Part shown: positions 7,321-10,079 of the stretch, piece after piece
Position numbering within the stretch: position 1 is the stretch's first letter
Layout of the letters: the number at the start of each line of letters is the position of its first letter
Assembly (NCBI GenBank): GCA_005885115.1
Contig: VAXX01000508.1
Coordinates: 1 to 10,079 of the forward strand
Direction: 5' to 3'
Length of the DNA stretch: 10,079 bases
Source: Actinomycetota bacterium
GTDB taxonomy: Bacteria; Actinomycetota; Actinomycetes; Mycobacteriales; Micromonosporaceae
Made by a program: the position numbers and the translations under genes
The notes under the pieces: generated by a model
What the model was told of the DNA's origin: nothing
Database searches by the model: none
The model's input: only the letters and a program-made list of their open reading frames with translations

Positions 7321-7372
7321 TCAGCCGGTCCAGTGATGCCGGGCCGGCTGACGTGGTGGCGCGGCCGGCTGA
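7321..7372. repeat. Three 10-bp motif copies at exact 21-bp spacing
   Basis: GGCCGGCTGA occurs at 7342..7351 and again at 7363..7372. An inverted copy with one change, TCAGCCGGTC, lies at 7321..7330. The three starts are exactly 21 bp apart, i.e. two helical turns, so they face the same side of the DNA. The first two also form a 10-bp stem (one G-T pair) with an 11-nt loop. The copies flank and overlap the predicted hemL promoter, suggesting an operator. GCCGGC cores are common in high-GC DNA, so chance is not excluded. Confidence 0.5.
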
Positions 7373-7378
7373 GATACT
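7348..7378 (+). promoter_or_regulatory. Possible hemL promoter, near-leaderless
   Basis: CTGACG (7348-7353) and GATACT (7373-7378), with a 19-nt spacer, each match four of six positions of the housekeeping -35/-10 consensus. A start about 7 nt after the -10 would fall at about 7385, leaving almost no leader before GTG 7388. That fits the lack of a usable ribosome site there: GGAG at 7382-7385 is only 2 nt from the GTG. Leaderless transcripts are common in actinobacteria. Confidence 0.4.
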
Positions 7379-7387
7379 TGCGGAGCT

Positions 7388-8674
7388 GTGAGCGACTCGG
7401 AACCGCCTGCCTCGCAGGCCCTCTACGCCCGCGCCCGCGCCGTCACCCCGGGCGGGGTGAATTCACCCGTTCGGGCCTTCCGGGCGGTCGGGGGTACGCC
7501 CCGGTTCATCGCCGCCGGGCAGGGGTGCTGGCTGACCGATGTGGACGGACGCCGGTACGTCGACCTGGTCTGCTCCTGGGGGCCGCTGATCCACGGGCAC
7601 GCGCACCCGGTCGTGGTGGCCGCGCTCGCGGAGGCCGCCGCGAAGGGTACGAGTTTCGGCGCGCCTACGCCGGGTGAGGTCGAGCTGGCCGAGGAGCTGG
7701 TCGCCCGTACCGCCGTGGAGCAGGTACGGCTGGTCAACTCGGGTACCGAGGCGACCATGTCGGCGCTGCGGCTGGCGCGTGGCTACACCGGCCGTACCAC
7801 GATCGTGAAGTTCGCCGGCTGCTACCACGGGCACGTGGACGCGCTGCTGGTCGCGGCCGGGTCCGGGGTGGCCACCCTGGCGCTGCCGGACTCGCCCGGG
7901 GTCACCGGTACCGACACCATCGTCCTGCCCTACAACGACCTGGCCGCCGCGCAGGCGGTGTTCGCCGAGCGGGGCGACCAGATCGCGGCGGTCATCACCG
8001 AGGCCGCGGCCGGCAACATGGGCGTGATCGCCCCCCGGCCCGGCTTCAACGCCGGGCTGGCGGCGCTGTGCCGGCGGTACGGGGCGCTGTTCATCGTCGA
8101 CGAGGTGATGACCGGGTTCCGGGTCGGCCGTTCCGGCTGGTACGGGCTGGAACCGGTGGACGCCGACCTGTGGACCTTCGGCAAGGTGATGGGCGGCGGG
8201 CTGCCCGCCGCTGCGTTCGGTGGCCGGGCCGAGATCATGGAACGGCTCGCCCCGGCCGGCCCGGTGTACCAGGCCGGTACCCTCTCCGGGAACCCGCTGG
8301 CCTGCGCGGCCGGGCTGGCCAGCCTGCGCCTGGCCACGCCCGAGGCGTACGCGACGCTGGACGCGACCGCGGCCACCGTCGGGAAGCTGGCCACCGGGGC
8401 GCTGTCCGCCGCCGGGGTACCGCACCGGCTCTCGACCGCCGGCAACATGTTCTCGGTGTTCTTCACCGACGCGCCGGTGACCGACTACCTCGGCGCGCAG
8501 ACCCAGGACGTGGCCGCGTTCCGGGCGTTCTTCCACGCCATGCTCGACCGTGGCGTGTACCTGCCGCCCAGTGCGTACGAGGCGTGGTTCGTCTCGACGG
8601 CCATCGACGACGCGGCCCTGGAGCGGATCGCGGCGGCACTCCCGGAAGCGGCGAAGGCGGCGGCTCGTGTCTGA
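7388..8674 (+). CDS. hemL: Glutamate-1-semialdehyde 2,1-aminomutase
   Basis: 428 aa, the usual family length. It converts glutamate-1-semialdehyde to 5-aminolevulinate using PLP, in the C5 route to heme and other tetrapyrroles in the cytosol. It is a class III aminotransferase fold. Motifs include [12 protein letters not shown] (20-31), [15 protein letters not shown] (117-131), GCYHGH (144-149), [10 protein letters not shown] (236-245), the PLP-binding lysine K266 in [17 protein letters not shown] (263-279), and TLSGNPLA (298-305). All key residues are present. GTG 7388 is the only sensible start: the conserved N-terminus begins a few residues later and no in-frame start lies just upstream. 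The stop overlaps the next gene by 8 nt, so the genes are coupled. The downstream order matches the actinobacterial hemL–phosphatase–thioredoxin–ccdA–resB–ccsA cluster (Rv0524–Rv0529 in M. tuberculosis), linking heme supply to cytochrome c assembly. Confidence 0.96.
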   Translation: MSDSEPPASQALYARARAVTPGGVNSPVRAFRAVGGTPRFIAAGQGCWLTDVDGRRYVDLVCSWGPLIHGHAHPVVVAALAEAAAKGTSFGAPTPGEVELAEELVARTAVEQVRLVNSGTEATMSALRLARGYTGRTTIVKFAGCYHGHVDALLVAAGSGVATLALPDSPGVTGTDTIVLPYNDLAAAQAVFAERGDQIAAVITEAAAGNMGVIAPRPGFNAGLAALCRRYGALFIVDEVMTGFRVGRSGWYGLEPVDADLWTFGKVMGGGLPAAAFGGRAEIMERLAPAGPVYQAGTLSGNPLACAAGLASLRLATPEAYATLDATAATVGKLATGALSAAGVPHRLSTAGNMFSVFFTDAPVTDYLGAQTQDVAAFRAFFHAMLDRGVYLPPSAYEAWFVSTAIDDAALERIAAALPEAAKAAARV

Positions 8675-9785
8675 CACCGTGGTACACGTCGTCCGGCACG
8701 GTGAGGTCGACAACCCGAAGAGGATCCTGTACGGCCGGCTGCCCGGGTACCGGCTGTCCGAGCTGGGCGTACAGATGGCCAAGGCGGCCGCCGAGTCGCT
8801 GGCCGGGCGGGACGTCACGTACCTGGTCGCCAGCCCGCTGGAACGGGCGGTGCAGACCGCCGGGCCGTTCGCCGAGCGCTTCGGACTGCCGGTGGTCACC
8901 GACGAGCGGCTGCTGGAGAGCACCAACGTCTTCGAGGGCAAACGGTTCGGGGTCGGTGACGGGGCGCTGCGGTACCCGGCCAACTGGTGGGTGCTCCGTA
9001 ACCCGGTCACCCCGTCCTGGGGCGAGTCGTACCGGCTGATCGCGGACCGGATGTACGCCGCCCTGGCCGACGCCCGCGCCGCGGCCGAGGGCCACGAGGC
9101 GGTGTGCGTCTCCCACCAGTTGCCGATCTGGACGCTGCGCCGGTTCTGCGAGCGCCGCCGGCTCTGGCACGACCCGCGTCGCCGCCAGTGCGCGCTGGCC
9201 AGCGTCACCAGCTTCCACTTCGACGGCGGGTACCTCGCCGTGCTGCTGTGCGCCGTCCTGCTCTCCGGGTGCAGCACCGGAACGGACGCCGTGCACAGCG
9301 GCGGCGGGGGGAACCGGTACGTGGCCGGGGACGGGCGCACGATCGTGTACGCCCTGGCGGACCGCAAACCGGCTCCGGCGGTACAGGGGTCCACTGTGGA
9401 CGGTGGCACGTTCGACCTCGCCTCGGTACGCGGTCACGTCGTCGTCATCAACTTCTGGGCGTCGTGGTGCGCCCCGTGCCGGGTGGAGGCCGCCGACCTC
9501 GAAGCCGTCCATGTGTCCACAAAGGGCAGTGGAGTCACCTTCGTCGGTGTGGACAGCCGGGACGAGCGGGACGCGGCCAAGGCGTTCCTCGCCGGCCGGG
9601 TCACGTACCCGAGCCTGTTCGATCCGGCCGGGCGGATCGCGTTGCGCTTCCACGACGTACCGCCGACCACGCTGCCCGCCACGCTGATCGTGGACAAGAC
9701 CGGGCGGATCGCCGCGGTGATCCGGGCCAGCGTCACCCAGGACGCACTGGCCAGGCTGGTCGGGCAGATCGCCACGGAACCCTGA
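8667..9785 (+). CDS. Fused histidine phosphatase / TlpA-like lipoprotein thioredoxin
   Basis: A 372-aa frame from GTG 8667, overlapping hemL by 8 nt. Residues 1-188 are a phosphoglycerate-mutase-like histidine phosphatase: VVRHGE with catalytic His11, [10 protein letters not shown], and CVSHQLPIW with His150. It is cytosolic in type, and its substrate is unknown. Residues 189-202, [14 protein letters not shown], are the hydrophobic core and lipobox of a lipoprotein signal peptide (Cys202) lacking its start and charged n-region. Residues 203-372 are a TlpA/ResA thioredoxin: FWASWCAPC with C268 and C271, VGVDSRDE, and cis-Pro337 in LPATLIVD. Such proteins reduce apocytochrome c or heme-pathway thiols outside the membrane and take electrons from CcdA, the next gene. 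In M. tuberculosis the two parts are separate genes (Rv0525, Rv0526). The phosphatase lacks its usual C-terminal tail and the thioredoxin its start, so a deletion across the boundary (real or assembly) is likelier than a designed fusion. GTG 9240 is a poor alternative start for the thioredoxin. Confidence 0.85.
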   Translation: MSDTVVHVVRHGEVDNPKRILYGRLPGYRLSELGVQMAKAAAESLAGRDVTYLVASPLERAVQTAGPFAERFGLPVVTDERLLESTNVFEGKRFGVGDGALRYPANWWVLRNPVTPSWGESYRLIADRMYAALADARAAAEGHEAVCVSHQLPIWTLRRFCERRRLWHDPRRRQCALASVTSFHFDGGYLAVLLCAVLLSGCSTGTDAVHSGGGGNRYVAGDGRTIVYALADRKPAPAVQGSTVDGGTFDLASVRGHVVVINFWASWCAPCRVEAADLEAVHVSTKGSGVTFVGVDSRDERDAAKAFLAGRVTYPSLFDPAGRIALRFHDVPPTTLPATLIVDKTGRIAAVIRASVTQDALARLVGQIATEP

Positions 9786-10079
9786 TGAGCTTCGCCGCGC
9801 TGGCCAGCAGCGGACCGCTCGTCGTGGCGGTCGGCGTCGCCGCGCTCGCCGGCCTGGTCAGCTTCCTGTCCCCGTGCGTCCTGCCGCTGGTGCCGGGCTA
9901 CCTGTCCTACGTCACCGGCATGGCCGGCGCCGACCTGGACGCGGCGCTGGGCACCGATCCGCACGGCCGCCCCGTGGAAGCCAGCGGCGAGAAGGCGCGC
10001 GGCCGGATCCTCGCCGGTGGGCTGCTGTTCGTCGCCGGGTTCACCGTGGTCTTCACGCTCACCGGGGTACTGGTGGCGC
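9785..10079 (+). CDS. ccdA: Cytochrome c biogenesis protein CcdA, N-terminal part (cut by window edge)
   Basis: ATG 9785 overlaps the preceding stop by one base (TGATG), so it is translationally coupled to the thioredoxin. The 98 visible residues begin [12 protein letters not shown]. The first membrane helix then leads into SFLSPCVLPLVPGYLSYVTG, the signature of CcdA/DsbD-type thiol transporters, with the redox cysteine in SPCVLPL. A soluble loop rich in charged residues (about 48-73) and a second helix (GGLLFVAGFTVVFTLTGVLVA) follow. CcdA passes reducing power from cytoplasmic thioredoxin across the membrane to TlpA/ResA-like partners for cytochrome c maturation. The second half, with the partner cysteine, is outside the window. 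resB and ccsA-type genes are expected downstream. Confidence 0.93.
   Translation, partial: MSFAALASSGPLVVAVGVAALAGLVSFLSPCVLPLVPGYLSYVTGMAGADLDAALGTDPHGRPVEASGEKARGRILAGGLLFVAGFTVVFTLTGVLVA

Larger units (their letters stand above)
7299..7387. promoter_or_regulatory. Divergent STAS/hemL intergenic region
   Basis: 89 bp between two divergent starts, containing three phased 10-bp motifs (7321..7372) and a likely hemL promoter close to the GTG. On the complement, towards the STAS gene, GGGAAGG lies about 13 nt from the GTG, a poorly placed ribosome site. I see no clear promoter in that direction. Confidence 0.5.

Noticed and set aside
9240..9785. A separate thioredoxin gene starting at GTG 9240
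   Set aside because: The resulting N-terminus ([11 protein letters not shown]) has no charged n-region and no convincing ribosome site before it, so I kept the fused frame and noted the alternative.

Overview
The window is high-GC (roughly 70%), gene-dense actinobacterial chromosome. GTG starts are frequent, third positions are strongly G/C-biased, and neighbouring stops and starts often overlap. Protein content and gene order point to Micromonosporaceae or a close relative; this is inferred from sequence feel, not from a database search. There are no mobile elements, tRNAs, rRNAs or CRISPR arrays.

Left part (1..6965). The minus strand carries the 5' end of an oligopeptidase B-like S9 peptidase (1..245). 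Just upstream of it on the same strand is a 656-aa protein with an RsbW-like ATPase, GAF and SpoIIE/PP2C phosphatase domains (263..2233). Divergent from that is a poly-HAMP hybrid histidine kinase (2391..6403) followed by an overlapping receiver-only response regulator (6396..6965). This set matches the osmoadaptation locus osaC / osaA-osaB known from Streptomyces. A convergent STAS anti-sigma-factor antagonist (6975..7298) sits next to osaB and is a plausible substrate for the PP2C/ATPase protein.

The kinase gene is broken in this sequence. Its first 127 codons (2391..2771) are in one frame, and the remaining 1.2 kilo-codons (from about 2774) are in another. At the join the array is 70 nt shorter than the equivalent stretch of the downstream repeats. 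The new frame has a good GGAGGT site ahead of a GTG at 2792, so a shortened kinase could still be made. The rest holds six 276-bp (92-aa) tandem HAMP repeats, a GAF domain, a coiled coil, HisKA, HATPase and a receiver, resembling fungal group III (Nik1/Os-1) kinases.

Right part (7299..10079). An 89-bp divergent gap precedes hemL (7388..8674). It holds three 10-bp motif copies spaced exactly 21 bp apart and a likely near-leaderless promoter. hemL overlaps a phosphoglycerate-mutase-family histidine phosphatase that reads straight into a TlpA/ResA-like lipoprotein thioredoxin as one 372-aa frame (8667..9785). ccdA (9785.., cut by the window edge) follows with a 1-nt overlap. The order hemL–phosphatase–thioredoxin–ccdA is the conserved actinobacterial heme/cytochrome c maturation cluster (M. 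tuberculosis Rv0524–Rv0529), but there phosphatase and thioredoxin are separate genes. The fusion here looks like a deletion across the gene boundary.

The two abnormal joins (about 2771 and about 9240) are the most notable features. Each could be a real mutation or an assembly defect, and reads across them would decide.
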